A model generated the notes under the pieces. That model saw only the letters and a list, made by a program, of their open reading frames with translations, did no database searches and was not told the origin of the DNA. From the NCBI GenBank assembly GCA_903922535.1, contig CAIXUF010000243.1, positions 1-9,441 of the forward strand: a DNA stretch of 9,441 nt, written 5' to 3'. Both the position numbers and the translations under genes were made by a program. The DNA comes from Candidatus Hydrogenedentota bacterium. Lineage in GTDB: Bacteria > Hydrogenedentota > Hydrogenedentia > Hydrogenedentiales > CAITNO01. Positions 1 through 6,002 of the stretch are shown piece by piece (position 1 is the stretch's first letter; every line of letters starts with the position of its first letter).

Positions 1-174
1 CTCCTCGAACGAGTCGGAGATGTATTTCAGGAAGATGAGGCCCAGCACGACGTGCTTGTATTCCGCCGCGTCCATGTTGTTGCGGAGCTTGTCCGCCGCC
101 AGCCACAGCTTTGCCTCAAAACCGATATTGGCGGCCGAATCCTTGGCCGATGACGACTTAGCTTTCCCTGCCAC
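1..174 (-). CDS. hsdM: Type I restriction-modification methyltransferase subunit HsdM, N-terminal fragment (runs off left edge)
   Basis: The minus strand encodes 58 residues from a GTG start (172-174) to the window edge, with no stop. The start is forced: an in-frame TGA lies two codons upstream, and a GGGTGAG stretch upstream can serve as ribosome binding site. After a short Lys/Ser/Ala-rich tail comes the typical start of the HsdM helical N-terminal domain. The wording includes [20 protein letters not shown] and then [16 protein letters not shown], which is highly conserved in type I N6-adenine methyltransferases. In the family this domain contacts the specificity subunit HsdS, and the SAM-binding NPPF motif lies much further on, outside the window. 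HsdM with HsdS methylates the host's recognition sites and, with HsdR, forms the restriction complex. Whether hsdS and hsdR follow cannot be seen. Identification rests on recalled family sequence and is strong for the subunit class. Confidence 0.9.
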   Translation of the reverse strand, partial: MAGKAKSSSAKDSAANIGFEAKLWLAADKLRNNMDAAEYKHVVLGLIFLKYISDSFEE

Positions 175-291
175 TGCTCACCCTCACTCCCTGTGTTCGG
201 CTGGTCCCATTACCCGTACCCTGCCGCCGCCACCGTCATGGCCCGCGTATGAACCCCGCTGGCCATTTCCACACCAAACCAACCGGATATA

Positions 292-320
292 AGAATAAGC
301 AATTCGCTCAAATGGATCAA
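292..320 (-). promoter_or_regulatory. Candidate sigma70 promoter for hsdM
   Basis: On the minus strand a -35-like TTGATC (315-320) is followed after exactly 17 bp by TATTCT (292-297), each matching the consensus at four of six positions. It would give a leader of roughly 110 nt before the GTG start at 174. It sits in the AT-richer part of the divergent gap. This is pattern matching only. Confidence 0.35.
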
Positions 321-362
321 GGCGCACCAGGGCGCTTGGGGCGCGGGCCGTGGGGCGGCTTG

Positions 363-371
363 TGTTAGAAT
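363..371 (+). promoter_or_regulatory. Candidate extended -10 promoter for the 442-927 gene
   Basis: TGTTAGAAT fits the extended -10 pattern TGnTATAAT with one mismatch. The GC-rich stretch upstream has no good -35 box, which is the situation where an extended -10 is used. Transcription would begin near 378 and leave a leader of about 64 nt before the ATG at 442. Confidence 0.4.
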
Positions 372-441
372 CGGCCCGTCTTGGAAGTGCGTTCGTGGGC
401 ATGTGTGGCGGGACAGTGTGGATACGGGAGAGCGCGACATC

Positions 442-927
442 ATGAAGCATGATCTGGAAGCGGAAAAGGCACGGCTTCAGGAAGAGTTTCGACTGTTCAA
501 TGAACAGGGGGCGACCATCACCATATTTGAGGATGACGGGGAGAGAATCCTTAAGGACCAGATTGACAGCCTGCTGGTCACCCGCGTTGCCCCATGCCGT
601 GACAGGAGCGTTTCGTCGGACCCGATGGACTTTTGGCTGCTCTGGCGGCCCATCGGTTACCAGTCCGGGGAACGATTCTGGCATACGGCCAAGATTGTGC
701 GGTGGTCGCGTCCCGGCGGGGATGACTTTGCCGAGATTGACCTGTATGACGACCAGGGCCGCCACTACAACGTTGACCTGATGGAGCCGAACATAGAAGC
801 GGACCTGTTCGCTTTGCGGTGCGCGTGGCTGGATTTCAAGAAGGAACACCCGGAACAATTCGTGGCCGACGAGCAGATGATGGCCTACCATGTGGAGATG
901 GCCGAGCATTGGCACGACTTTGATTGA
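442..927 (+). CDS. Hypothetical protein, 161 aa, acidic, cytoplasmic
   Basis: I do not recognise this protein. The ATG at 442 is chosen because GGGAG lies 11 nt upstream and the protein then opens with a charged helix. GTG at 403 in the same frame would add 13 residues but has no better ribosome binding site. Residues 1-20 look helical and charged. A middle part (about 40-115) alternates strands with Trp/Phe clusters (FWLLWRP near 64-70, RFWHTAKIVRW near 78-88), and the C-terminus (118-161) is helical, acidic and rich in Glu, Asp, His and Met. There is no signal peptide, membrane segment or nuclease motif. It diverges from hsdM and converges on the Mrr-type nuclease gene with an 89-bp gap, so it sits inside a defence neighbourhood, but nothing in the sequence proves a defence role. 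Amino-acid composition looks like a genuine gene, and the long antisense frame over it does not. Confidence 0.75.
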   Translation: MKHDLEAEKARLQEEFRLFNEQGATITIFEDDGERILKDQIDSLLVTRVAPCRDRSVSSDPMDFWLLWRPIGYQSGERFWHTAKIVRWSRPGGDDFAEIDLYDDQGRHYNVDLMEPNIEADLFALRCAWLDFKKEHPEQFVADEQMMAYHVEMAEHWHDFD

Positions 928-1016
928 CGACGGACCGGCGGACGCTGCGTTGCGGGCATTGTGCCCAAGCGTTTCGCCGGGGTGATGGGCTGAAGCGAGA
1001 GGCCTCTCCGCGCAAA

Positions 1017-1886
1017 TCACATATTCCGGATGCCCTTGCAACCAGGGAAACCTTTGCATCCCCAGAAATTGGACCCGGCGTAGGCCCCCTTGCTGGCCTT
1101 CCGCTGCACCATAGGCTCCCCGCACTTGGGACAGGCGGGTGTCCTTTCCGGTTGCGGTGAGGGGACCTGCGGCGCGGGGGGCGCTTCAGGCGGCCGGTTG
1201 CGGGTGCGGGCCTCCTGTCCACGGCGAATCATTTCACTGAGCCTGTTACCGTCCACGAGTTCGACGTTGTTCTGGCGGGCAAAGTCCTGCGCTTCCTGTG
1301 TGAACTCGCCGCTGCACACGAGCACGCCGTGCCGAGCACCCTCATGGGCCATAACCCCACGGAGTTCCCGTATGTGCCTCACCCCCACCTTCCAAGCCTT
1401 CCAGTGCTTGCACTGGACGAGAATCAATTCCCCGTCCCTGTACGCCTCAAGGTCCACGCCTCCGTCGGGCTTTGCCCCGCCGCGACGTTCCACCCAGAAC
1501 CCCTCCTGCCGGTAGTATTCGCACACAAGCCGCTCGAAGGTCTCCCAAGTGAGGTCCTTAATCTCTCCCACCTTCACCGAACGGCGAAGCAGCGTCTTTC
1601 CTTGGAGCTTGTGCACCAGGCTGGCCAACCACATTATGGTCACCCCCAAAGTGAACACCGGGGCGAATACCGTGACAAGAGGGCCGCCATTGTGAGGGAG
1701 GCCTTTAGGCGCCGCCCCCGGCACATGGCTCATTGCATTGGAAACAAAGCCCTGTATCAATGCGGGAAACACTGTGGTGAACAGCAGATAGGTCAGGGCA
1801 ATGACCGGAGGGCCGACCCACCACGGCAGGTTGGTGAACATGGTCCACAGAAGCTCAAAGAATTCCCCGTCTTTCTTTTTTCTCAT
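1017..1886 (-). CDS. Membrane-anchored Mrr-type restriction endonuclease with C-terminal zinc ribbon
   Basis: The 289-aa product starts at ATG 1886, supported by GGAGGG (1895-1900) with 8 nt spacing. An upstream in-frame ATG at 1931 would add 15 residues but lacks such a site. Two hydrophobic segments (about 22-46 and 69-93) should anchor the N-terminus in the membrane. Residues about 105-225 form an Mrr_cat-type PD-(D/E)xK nuclease: TWETFE near 113-118, GGVD with Asp145, and QCK with Gln158 and Lys160. A Pro-rich linker (about 230-250) leads to a topoisomerase-type zinc ribbon with CPKC (252-255), C277 and C283. Mrr relatives cleave modified or foreign DNA, and here the zinc ribbon probably adds DNA binding. 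The catalytic Asp and Lys are present, so it is likely active. It converges on the 442-927 gene and is transcribed towards hsdM. Whether it belongs to the defence locus or to the adjoining mobile element is unclear. Confidence 0.88.
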   Translation of the reverse strand: MRKKKDGEFFELLWTMFTNLPWWVGPPVIALTYLLFTTVFPALIQGFVSNAMSHVPGAAPKGLPHNGGPLVTVFAPVFTLGVTIMWLASLVHKLQGKTLLRRSVKVGEIKDLTWETFERLVCEYYRQEGFWVERRGGAKPDGGVDLEAYRDGELILVQCKHWKAWKVGVRHIRELRGVMAHEGARHGVLVCSGEFTQEAQDFARQNNVELVDGNRLSEMIRRGQEARTRNRPPEAPPAPQVPSPQPERTPACPKCGEPMVQRKASKGAYAGSNFWGCKGFPGCKGIRNM

Positions 1887-1932
1887 AACATCCGCCCTCC
1901 GTTTTGAAGCCAACCAGGCAACGACAGCCATA

Positions 1933-1961
1933 AGCTAAAGAAAGACGGAAACCCAAGTCAA
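1933..1961 (-). promoter_or_regulatory. Weak candidate promoter for the Mrr-type nuclease gene
   Basis: On the minus strand TTGACT (1956-1961) matches five of six -35 positions. It is followed after 17 bp by TTAGCT (1933-1938), a poor -10 box. It lies about 50 nt upstream of the chosen start codon, on the correct strand. The good -35 and spacing argue for it, and the -10 argues against it. Confidence 0.3.
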
Positions 1962-2230
1962 ACGCAACCCCCTGTTAGGCAGGCCGTTGTGCGTCGTATG
2001 CCACCTCCGACATCTTGCGACATCTGTGCGTTTCCTGTGTGAATATGTGCTTGTGTTATGCGTACACACATAAATTAGCACATCTCATCACTGTTGAATG
2101 CTCATCTTCCGCTTGCTACCATATTCCGAACGCCTGATACGCCCGGCGCTGCCCCTTGGCGGGCGGTTGGCCCGATCTCCACCCTTACCCGCGCCGGTTA
2201 CCGAGGGCAAATGCAAAAAGGACACTCGCC
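1962..2230. other. Intergenic region with short repeats, possible regulatory or attachment region
   Basis: This is the main part of the 344-bp gap between the nuclease gene and the divergent 2231 gene. I see no convincing gene. It contains a 10-bp-spaced repeat GACATCT (2009-2015 and 2019-2025). An AT-rich patch near 2044-2083 has inverted elements: TATGTG (2044-2049) with CACATA (2067-2072), TGTGT (2052-2056) with ACACA (2064-2068), and ATGTGC (2045-2050) with GCACAT (2078-2083). A 6-bp stem CGCCCG/CGGGCG (2140-2145 and 2160-2165) lies in what would be the leader of the 2231 gene. No consensus promoter stands out. The change from a mixed-strand defence region to an all-plus-strand element happens here, so the left end of the element may lie in or near this stretch. 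Confidence 0.35.
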
Positions 2231-3142
2231 ATGTACAAAGGATATGAACCGGCAGACGACCCTATCCCATGTGACGACCTTTCAGACCTAAACCACGTGT
2301 CGGAATCGTCCCTGTTGATTCGTCATTGTGTGTATGGAGAGAAGCCGTTCCAACCGGTAACGCTGCAACTTGTGGCGGAGTATTGCGTAGAGGCATCCTT
2401 GAGTGTTGCACATGCCCATGAGGTTCTATCTCGGCTCACTCGGGCAGGGCTTGTATCTGGAGCATTCACTGTCGAAGGTGTTGTGGAGGCGGTTGCAAGG
2501 GCAAACGGCACACTCCCCCCCAAAGGGATTGTCGTTCTGGAACGCCTTCTAGAGCGGATGCCCAAGCAGGAAGAACCAACCCTGACAGACACTCCAGCGC
2601 CCTTGGTCCCCGTGGTTGAACATGTGGAAGATGATAGGCCCAAAGGGGAGTTTAAGAGGGGAAAAGGGAAGGGGAATACATACAAAGCGGGTGTACGTGA
2701 TGATAACGCAGGGTTGCAGGGACGGACCCCGACCATAATAATCTCCCCATCTCCGCAGAACTGGGCAGAAGTGGCAATCTGGCCGCACAACAGCAGAAGG
2801 GACGGCGCATTGGTGAGAGTCGTGGGAGGAACCCGAACAGGGACCTTCTATACCGCCGCCCAGTTTGGTCTTGTGACCCAGACTGGCAATGAGTCAAGGC
2901 TATGGGGCGTATTCCTACAGGCACTGGAGACGCCGAAGCAAGAGGGGGACCGTTTATGCGCGAGCATTTCATACAAACCCGGCACATCACAATCCAAGAC
3001 CAGACGGCATGTATCAGATTTACGAAAAGCCTTGAAGAACGCGTTTGGCATCGCGGCGAACCCATTCCCAACATCAGTTACGGGCAAAGACTCACTTTAT
3101 GAAGGTACATGGCTTTCAAGGTTTTCGACAATAGACGACTGA
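2231..3142 (+). CDS. Hypothetical protein with putative N- and C-terminal DNA-binding domains, 303 aa
   Basis: The start at ATG 2231 is supported by AAAAAGGA (2215-2222) with 8 nt spacing. Residues about 40-78 look like a winged helix-turn-helix, with helices around VAEYCVEASLS and VLSRLTRAGLV and a wing after GLVSG. Residues about 112-165 form a Pro/acidic stretch followed by a very basic Gly/Lys linker (140-150), probably disordered. The C-terminal part (about 175-303) contains a Trp-bearing beta-rich region, then RRHVSDLRKALKNAFG (258-273), NPF (277-279) and WLSRF (294-298). These resemble the winged-helix ends I associate with element-encoded proteins of planctomycetes. I cannot name a family. 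The gene stands alone, closed by a strong terminator at 3161-3216, just upstream of the replication cluster, so a regulator or a replication or recombination accessory are both possible. Its use of A/T-ending codons seems higher than in the downstream cluster. Confidence 0.75.
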   Translation: MYKGYEPADDPIPCDDLSDLNHVSESSLLIRHCVYGEKPFQPVTLQLVAEYCVEASLSVAHAHEVLSRLTRAGLVSGAFTVEGVVEAVARANGTLPPKGIVVLERLLERMPKQEEPTLTDTPAPLVPVVEHVEDDRPKGEFKRGKGKGNTYKAGVRDDNAGLQGRTPTIIISPSPQNWAEVAIWPHNSRRDGALVRVVGGTRTGTFYTAAQFGLVTQTGNESRLWGVFLQALETPKQEGDRLCASISYKPGTSQSKTRRHVSDLRKALKNAFGIAANPFPTSVTGKDSLYEGTWLSRFSTIDD

Positions 3143-3160
3143 CTACACGCTAGAACTGAT

Positions 3161-3216
3161 TGAGCGGTCACGGACTTTGTGAATTTTTCACAGGCTTTGT
3201 GATCGCTCATTTTTTT
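3161..3216 (+). terminator. Rho-independent terminator with two concentric stems
   Basis: An 11-bp outer stem pairs TGAGCGGTCAC (3161-3171) with GTGATCGCTCA (3199-3209), with one G-U pair, and runs straight into a T tract (3210-3216). Inside it, centred on the same base (3185), a second stem pairs TGTGAA (3178-3183) with TTCACA (3187-3192). Two symmetric 6-nt internal loops separate the stems. It starts 18 nt after the stop of the 303-aa gene and should end that transcript. The region also contains operator-like TCAC/GTGA half-sites, so it may serve as a protein site as well. Confidence 0.8.
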
Positions 3217-3264
3217 GTGTTTTGCCGTCATATGGGGGCAATTCACGCATCTGGCAGACGTTCC

Positions 3265-3280
3265 GTGTGAAATTTCACAC
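3265..3280. promoter_or_regulatory. Perfect 16-bp palindrome, candidate operator upstream of the replication cluster
   Basis: GTGTGAAATTTCACAC is a perfect palindrome about 85 bp upstream of the AlpA-like start. Its core TGTGA-N4-TCACA resembles the inner stem at 3178-3192 and the site at 7496-7508. Its half AATTTCAC recurs at 3358-3365, overlapping the ribosome binding region of the next gene. A dimeric regulator of the element (AlpA-like, the 303-aa protein or the Cro/CI-type protein) is the natural candidate binder. The binder is inferred, and the symmetry is plain in the sequence. Confidence 0.55.
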
Positions 3281-3366
3281 CTTTGCGGGTAGATGGCGCG
3301 ACGAAGCATAGCGCAACGAAGCGACCAGCGAAGACCGCACCGGCAAGACCGGAAAGGAATTTCACG

Positions 3367-3609
3367 ATGGCAACCAAACTCTTGAAGACATTGGAGGTCG
3401 CCGCGCTGTGCGGCGTGGCACCCCGAACCGTTGCACGTTGGCGCGACATGGGGTTTATGCCCCTGCCGCTGAAGCTGTGCAAGACCGTTCGTTGGCGGGA
3501 GTCTGATATTAGCGAATGGGTTACCACCGGGTGCCCGGACTGCCGTAAGACAGGTTGGCAACCGTTGGCGTCGGCAGCGACGGCCACCACGACGAAGAGG
3601 GGGTACTGA
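3367..3609 (+). CDS. AlpA-like (MerR-type helix-turn-helix) regulator, possible excisionase
   Basis: This 80-aa protein starts at ATG 3367 with AAAGGA (3353-3358) and 8 nt spacing. A TTG at 3283 in frame would add a basic tail without a ribosome binding site. Residues 4-52 form the AlpA/MerR-like winged helix: KTLEVAALCGVAPRTVARWR is the helix-turn-helix, GFMPLPLKL the wing entry, VRWRESDISEW the closing strand and helix. This is the signature of small element-encoded regulators that activate excision or integrase expression, as in P4-type satellites, and of many excisionases. After the domain comes CPDC (56-59 region) and a short Thr/Ala-rich tail, so a minor metal site is possible. It is the first gene of a tightly packed plus-strand cluster, and the next gene begins 2 nt after its stop. 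Excisionase and transcriptional roles cannot be told apart from sequence. Confidence 0.8.
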   Translation: MATKLLKTLEVAALCGVAPRTVARWRDMGFMPLPLKLCKTVRWRESDISEWVTTGCPDCRKTGWQPLASAATATTTKRGY

Positions 3610-3611
3610 CC

Positions 3612-4160
3612 ATGGAAAGCAGAAAATTATCCAAACCTGAATTTCCGACGCTCTACTTGCACGATACGGAGCTACTGGACAGTGGACATCTGGCGGCATA
3701 CCTTGCGCTCCCCCTCGAACGTCTTGCCGTAATGGCAGGTAGGTACCGTCTGCCAGTCCCCACGCTCATTGGTGGCGCGTTTCGTTGGAGGGTTAAGAAT
3801 GTTGACAAATGGCTGGCAGAACTTCCGGAAGGGGAGCGTAGATTTCTGGAAGAGGAATGGGTCAAAAGCAAGAATATCCCTGCGGGAGTGATTGGATACA
3901 ATGCCCTCTCTCGCCTTTTGAGAATCCATCCTCAGTCACTGCGTTCAATGCAACTTCCCCCGCACTTCATGACCGTTTCAGGAGAGCCATTCTGGCCTTT
4001 CTGGTCTATTCAACGGTGGTGGCTTGAAGTAGTCGATGACACCTTCTTCGAATCGGAAACTGGCAAACGCCTATGTGAGCATTGCAAAAAGGGCGTACAG
4101 ACTCCATACGGCCTGATTTGCAGCGCCTTTGAGTTTGAAGACGAGGAGGGGGCTAAATGA
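3612..4160 (+). CDS. Protein with two AlpA-like helix-turn-helix modules and a C-terminal Cys pair, 182 aa
   Basis: The start at ATG 3612 follows AGAGGGGG (3596-3603) with 8 nt spacing and lies 2 nt after the previous stop. Two copies of an AlpA/MerR-like pattern can be read. Residues about 20-70 have LDSGHLAAYLALPLERLAVM, a PVP wing entry, FRWRVKNVDKWLAEL. Residues about 95-142 have YNALSRLLRIHPQSLRSM, PPHF, FWPFWSIQRWWLEV. Both end with the aromatic strand plus Trp-containing helix seen in the 80-aa protein just upstream (RWRESDISEW). A charged linker (72-88) joins them. The tail has CEHC (155-158), C170 and a very acidic end, so a zinc-binding turn is possible. The double module suggests that one chain binds two half-sites, for example as an intramolecular dimer. 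The function is inferred: regulation, or recombination directionality next to the AlpA-like gene. Its ATGA end overlaps the next small ORF. Confidence 0.75.
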   Translation: MESRKLSKPEFPTLYLHDTELLDSGHLAAYLALPLERLAVMAGRYRLPVPTLIGGAFRWRVKNVDKWLAELPEGERRFLEEEWVKSKNIPAGVIGYNALSRLLRIHPQSLRSMQLPPHFMTVSGEPFWPFWSIQRWWLEVVDDTFFESETGKRLCEHCKKGVQTPYGLICSAFEFEDEEGAK

Positions 4161-4306
4161 GAACTTTCTGCCGCCCCCATGCTGATTTCCGCTCGCGCTA
4201 CGGCCACCGCTTTGCTCACTGCCATCATGAACCCCACGCGCTCCGGGTTTGGACGCCGTCGGCCGCTTCAGGTTGTGCCTGCGGGAAAGGCGGCTGCCAT
4301 GAATAA
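4157..4306 (+). CDS. Small Cys/His-rich protein, 49 aa, overlapping its neighbours
   Basis: The ATG at 4157 overlaps the stop of the preceding gene (ATGA) and has GGAGG (about 4146-4150) just upstream, so it is well placed for translational coupling. The product is rich in Cys and His: C5, H8, H17, H21, C22, H23, H24, H27, then CAC at 40-42, C47 and H48. This spacing suggests one or two zinc sites in a tiny basic protein. The C-terminal CACGKGGCHE resembles the Cys-rich turn found at the start of some prim-pol type primases, but the frame stops right there, so it may be a stand-alone zinc knuckle. It sits between regulators and replication genes. No homologue is recognised. The coupling geometry is the main reason to call it a gene. 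A chance frame is possible. Confidence 0.5.
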   Translation: MRTFCRPHADFRSRYGHRFAHCHHEPHALRVWTPSAASGCACGKGGCHE

Positions 4307-4445
4307 CATAGGCTTCACCCTCGATCCATCCGACAAGCACGTCTTGAACGCGTGCCGCCAGTCTAAACACAAGCCAGCCCACAGCCTGCATTCCGCTACG
4401 GGTGCAGTGTTGGACAACTGCAAGAAGGAGACGACCCATGAGTAA
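4299..4445 (+). CDS. Small hypothetical protein, 48 aa, overlapping both neighbours
   Basis: The ATG at 4299 overlaps the end of the 49-aa ORF by 8 nt, and its stop overlaps the start of the DUF669-like gene by 8 nt. GGGAAAGG lies about 8 nt upstream. The product is polar and basic with His and Cys (two Cys, five His) and no membrane segment. The frame continues upstream to an ATG at 4179, giving 88 residues, but that start has no ribosome binding site and would cover most of the 49-aa ORF. The support is the chain of short overlaps that links 3612-4160, 4157-4306, 4299-4445 and 4438-5034 without a gap. No family is recognised, and it could still be a non-coding spacer that is open by chance. 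Confidence 0.38.
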   Translation: MNNIGFTLDPSDKHVLNACRQSKHKPAHSLHSATGAVLDNCKKETTHE

Positions 4446-5034
4446 CTTTGCTGAAGGGTTTGATCGCGCCCCGTCAGGTGCAGACTTTGCGCCAGACTTC
4501 GATTCCACCGTGGCGACGGACATGCAGAGTCCCGTTCCGGCGGGCCAATACACGGCGCGCGCTGTCAGTGGCGCATGCGGCTACTCAAAGAACAAGGTCC
4601 CGTTCTACGAAATCCGCCTTGAAATAGTCTCCGGTGAACACGCCGGTAGGCGGCTGGTGGCGAGATGGTACCTGTCGCCGAAGGCACTCGCGCACTCGAA
4701 GCCTGAGCTGGTGTTGCTGGGGCTGGAGACGCTCGCGCAACTCAGACGTGGTGAAGTGCCAGCCGGTCTGCTGGCCGTGTACGTGGCGCTTCATACAAGT
4801 GATAGCGGTTTGACGTACAGCGAGGTAAAGAGGGTGCTTCCCCAGAAGACCAAAGTAGCGGCGGCAACACCGACGGCGACACCTCCCCCTCGCGAAGCGC
4901 AAAAGACCCTAGCGGCCCTCGCGGCCCCCCCACCCGTCGCGGCGATATCCGCTTCCTCTCCCCTCCCCTCGAACGCACCACCAGTCACACCGGCAGACTT
5001 GTCAGCCGATCTGGTGGACAACAACCTGATATAG
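4438..5034 (+). CDS. DUF669-like putative ssDNA-binding protein
   Basis: The start at ATG 4438 has a strong AAGGAG (4425-4430) with 7 nt spacing. The 198-aa product fits phage DUF669 proteins. It has an N-terminal stretch ending in PVPAGQYTA (32-40), then YSKNKVPFYEIRLEIVSGEH (49-68), AGRRLVARWYL (69-79) and helices to about 134. Members of this family sit beside phage recombination and replication genes and are thought to bind ssDNA in an SSB-like way. Residues 138-185 are a Pro/Ala/Thr-rich disordered linker, and the chain ends in an acidic-hydrophobic tip, DLSADLVDNNLI. This is the layout of SSB (OB fold, linker, acidic tip that recruits partners), although the tip lacks the terminal Phe. 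The gene is followed 11 nt later by the primase, which fits a role in coating template strands for the element's own replication. Confidence 0.7.
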   Translation: MSNFAEGFDRAPSGADFAPDFDSTVATDMQSPVPAGQYTARAVSGACGYSKNKVPFYEIRLEIVSGEHAGRRLVARWYLSPKALAHSKPELVLLGLETLAQLRRGEVPAGLLAVYVALHTSDSGLTYSEVKRVLPQKTKVAAATPTATPPPREAQKTLAALAAPPPVAAISASSPLPSNAPPVTPADLSADLVDNNLI

Positions 5035-5045
5035 GAGTCATGGCC

Positions 5046-6002
5046 ATGGAAACACAAGATTTCAAACACGGTTTTCGCGTGGTTGGCGCGCTCTCTGCGC
5101 CGCGCAAGCTGGTGACATGGCGTAAGGCGTTTGCAGCGCACTGCGCGGGCGAACTGGACACGGGTGAGGCCTATTTGTCGGCGTGGTGTTACCCGCAGGA
5201 CCTGCTGGCACACATGAAGAACGTCGGAGGGGTGGCGGGATACACGGGCCCATGCTGGGCGGACTGGGTTCCGCTTGACATTGATGGTGCGGGAGAAGAC
5301 CCCGTGGCGGACGCGTTAAGCCGGACGTGCTCTTTGCTGACGTGGGTTCACTCGAAAGGCGCACATCTCAATAAGTTGTCGTGCTGGTTCTCCGGTTGCA
5401 AAGGGTTCCATGTGTTACTCCCCAATATTGGGCTGGCACTGGCACCGGAACCAGATTTCCGACAGACGGCGCGGGCTTTCGTGGCGCGGATAGGACAGGA
5501 AAGCGGGTGCAACCCGGACTTGTCAATCTATGACGCGGTACGGCTTTTCCGGTCACCCAACAGCAGGCACCCGAAGACCGGGCTGTACAAGGTGGCATTC
5601 CGGGCTGATGAACTGCTGGGCATGTCAACCGAAGCAGTACGGGGAATGGCGGTCGAACCCCGGCCGGGTGATGTCCCTGAACCGGGGTCGTGGTGTGACT
5701 GGAGTATTGGCGGGTTGTGGGCTGACGCGGAAAAGGAAACAGCCTCGACAACACCAGTAGACCCGGCAACGCGAATTGACCTAAATCGCCTAACACTTGA
5801 ATTCATCGGGTCCGGAGCGCCGAATGGCGAGCGCGAACACCGCTGCTTTAGTGCGGCAGCCAACCTCGCGGAATTCGGTGCCGATGAACGGCTGGCAAAG
5901 GCCCTGTTGCTGAAGGCGGCAGTTGACTCAGGTCTGTCGCCCTCCGAGGCTCAGCGGGCCATTCAATGTGGCGTGAGGCACGTGAAAGGGGGTGCGTCAT
6001 GA
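5046..6002 (+). CDS. Archaeo-eukaryotic-type DNA primase (PrimPol superfamily)
   Basis: ATG 5046 is preferred to ATG 5040 because GGAG (5034-5037) is then 8 nt away instead of 2. The 318-aa product carries the three primase-polymerase motifs. Motif I is PLDID with Asp78 and Asp80, the metal ligands. Motif II is SGCKGFH (116-122), the nucleotide-binding sGxxGFH turn. Motif III is around DLSIYDAVRLFR (158-169) with Asp163, followed by SRHPKTG (173-179), which recurs in element-encoded primases. The remaining C-terminal part (about 245-318) is helical with NGEREHRCFSAAANL and resembles the helical PriCT-type domains that follow AEP cores. No helicase is fused, and one is encoded immediately downstream (ATGA overlap). 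It should make primers, and perhaps extend them, for replication of the excised element. Confidence in the superfamily is high, in the exact subfamily low. Confidence 0.85.
   Translation: METQDFKHGFRVVGALSAPRKLVTWRKAFAAHCAGELDTGEAYLSAWCYPQDLLAHMKNVGGVAGYTGPCWADWVPLDIDGAGEDPVADALSRTCSLLTWVHSKGAHLNKLSCWFSGCKGFHVLLPNIGLALAPEPDFRQTARAFVARIGQESGCNPDLSIYDAVRLFRSPNSRHPKTGLYKVAFRADELLGMSTEAVRGMAVEPRPGDVPEPGSWCDWSIGGLWADAEKETASTTPVDPATRIDLNRLTLEFIGSGAPNGEREHRCFSAAANLAEFGADERLAKALLLKAAVDSGLSPSEAQRAIQCGVRHVKGGAS

Noticed and set aside
997..1008. Perfect 12-bp palindrome GAGAGGCCTCTC in the convergent gap, plus a 5-bp GGGCA/TGCCC hairpin at 952-964
   Set aside because: There is no loop for the first and no T tract for either, so I do not call a terminator. 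A single 12-bp palindrome is plausible by chance.
184..1125. Long minus-strand open frame (313 codons) across the 442-927 gene
   Set aside because: It is antisense to a gene with a better composition and start signal, overlaps the end of the nuclease gene, and has no recognisable domain or ribosome binding site.
1329..1907. Plus-strand open frame (192 codons) opposite the Mrr-type nuclease
   Set aside because: The minus strand encodes a clear nuclease with catalytic motifs and zinc ligands, so this is its shadow.
2094..2291. TTG-started 65-codon frame and an ATG 2098 49-codon frame before the 303-aa gene
   Set aside because: Neither has a ribosome binding site, and both overlap the start of the well-supported 2231 gene.
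3097..3699. Minus-strand open frame (200 codons) across the terminator and AlpA-like gene
   Set aside because: It runs through a terminator, a palindrome and a gene with clear helix-turn-helix on the other strand, and its Arg/Cys/Pro-rich product has no fold pattern.
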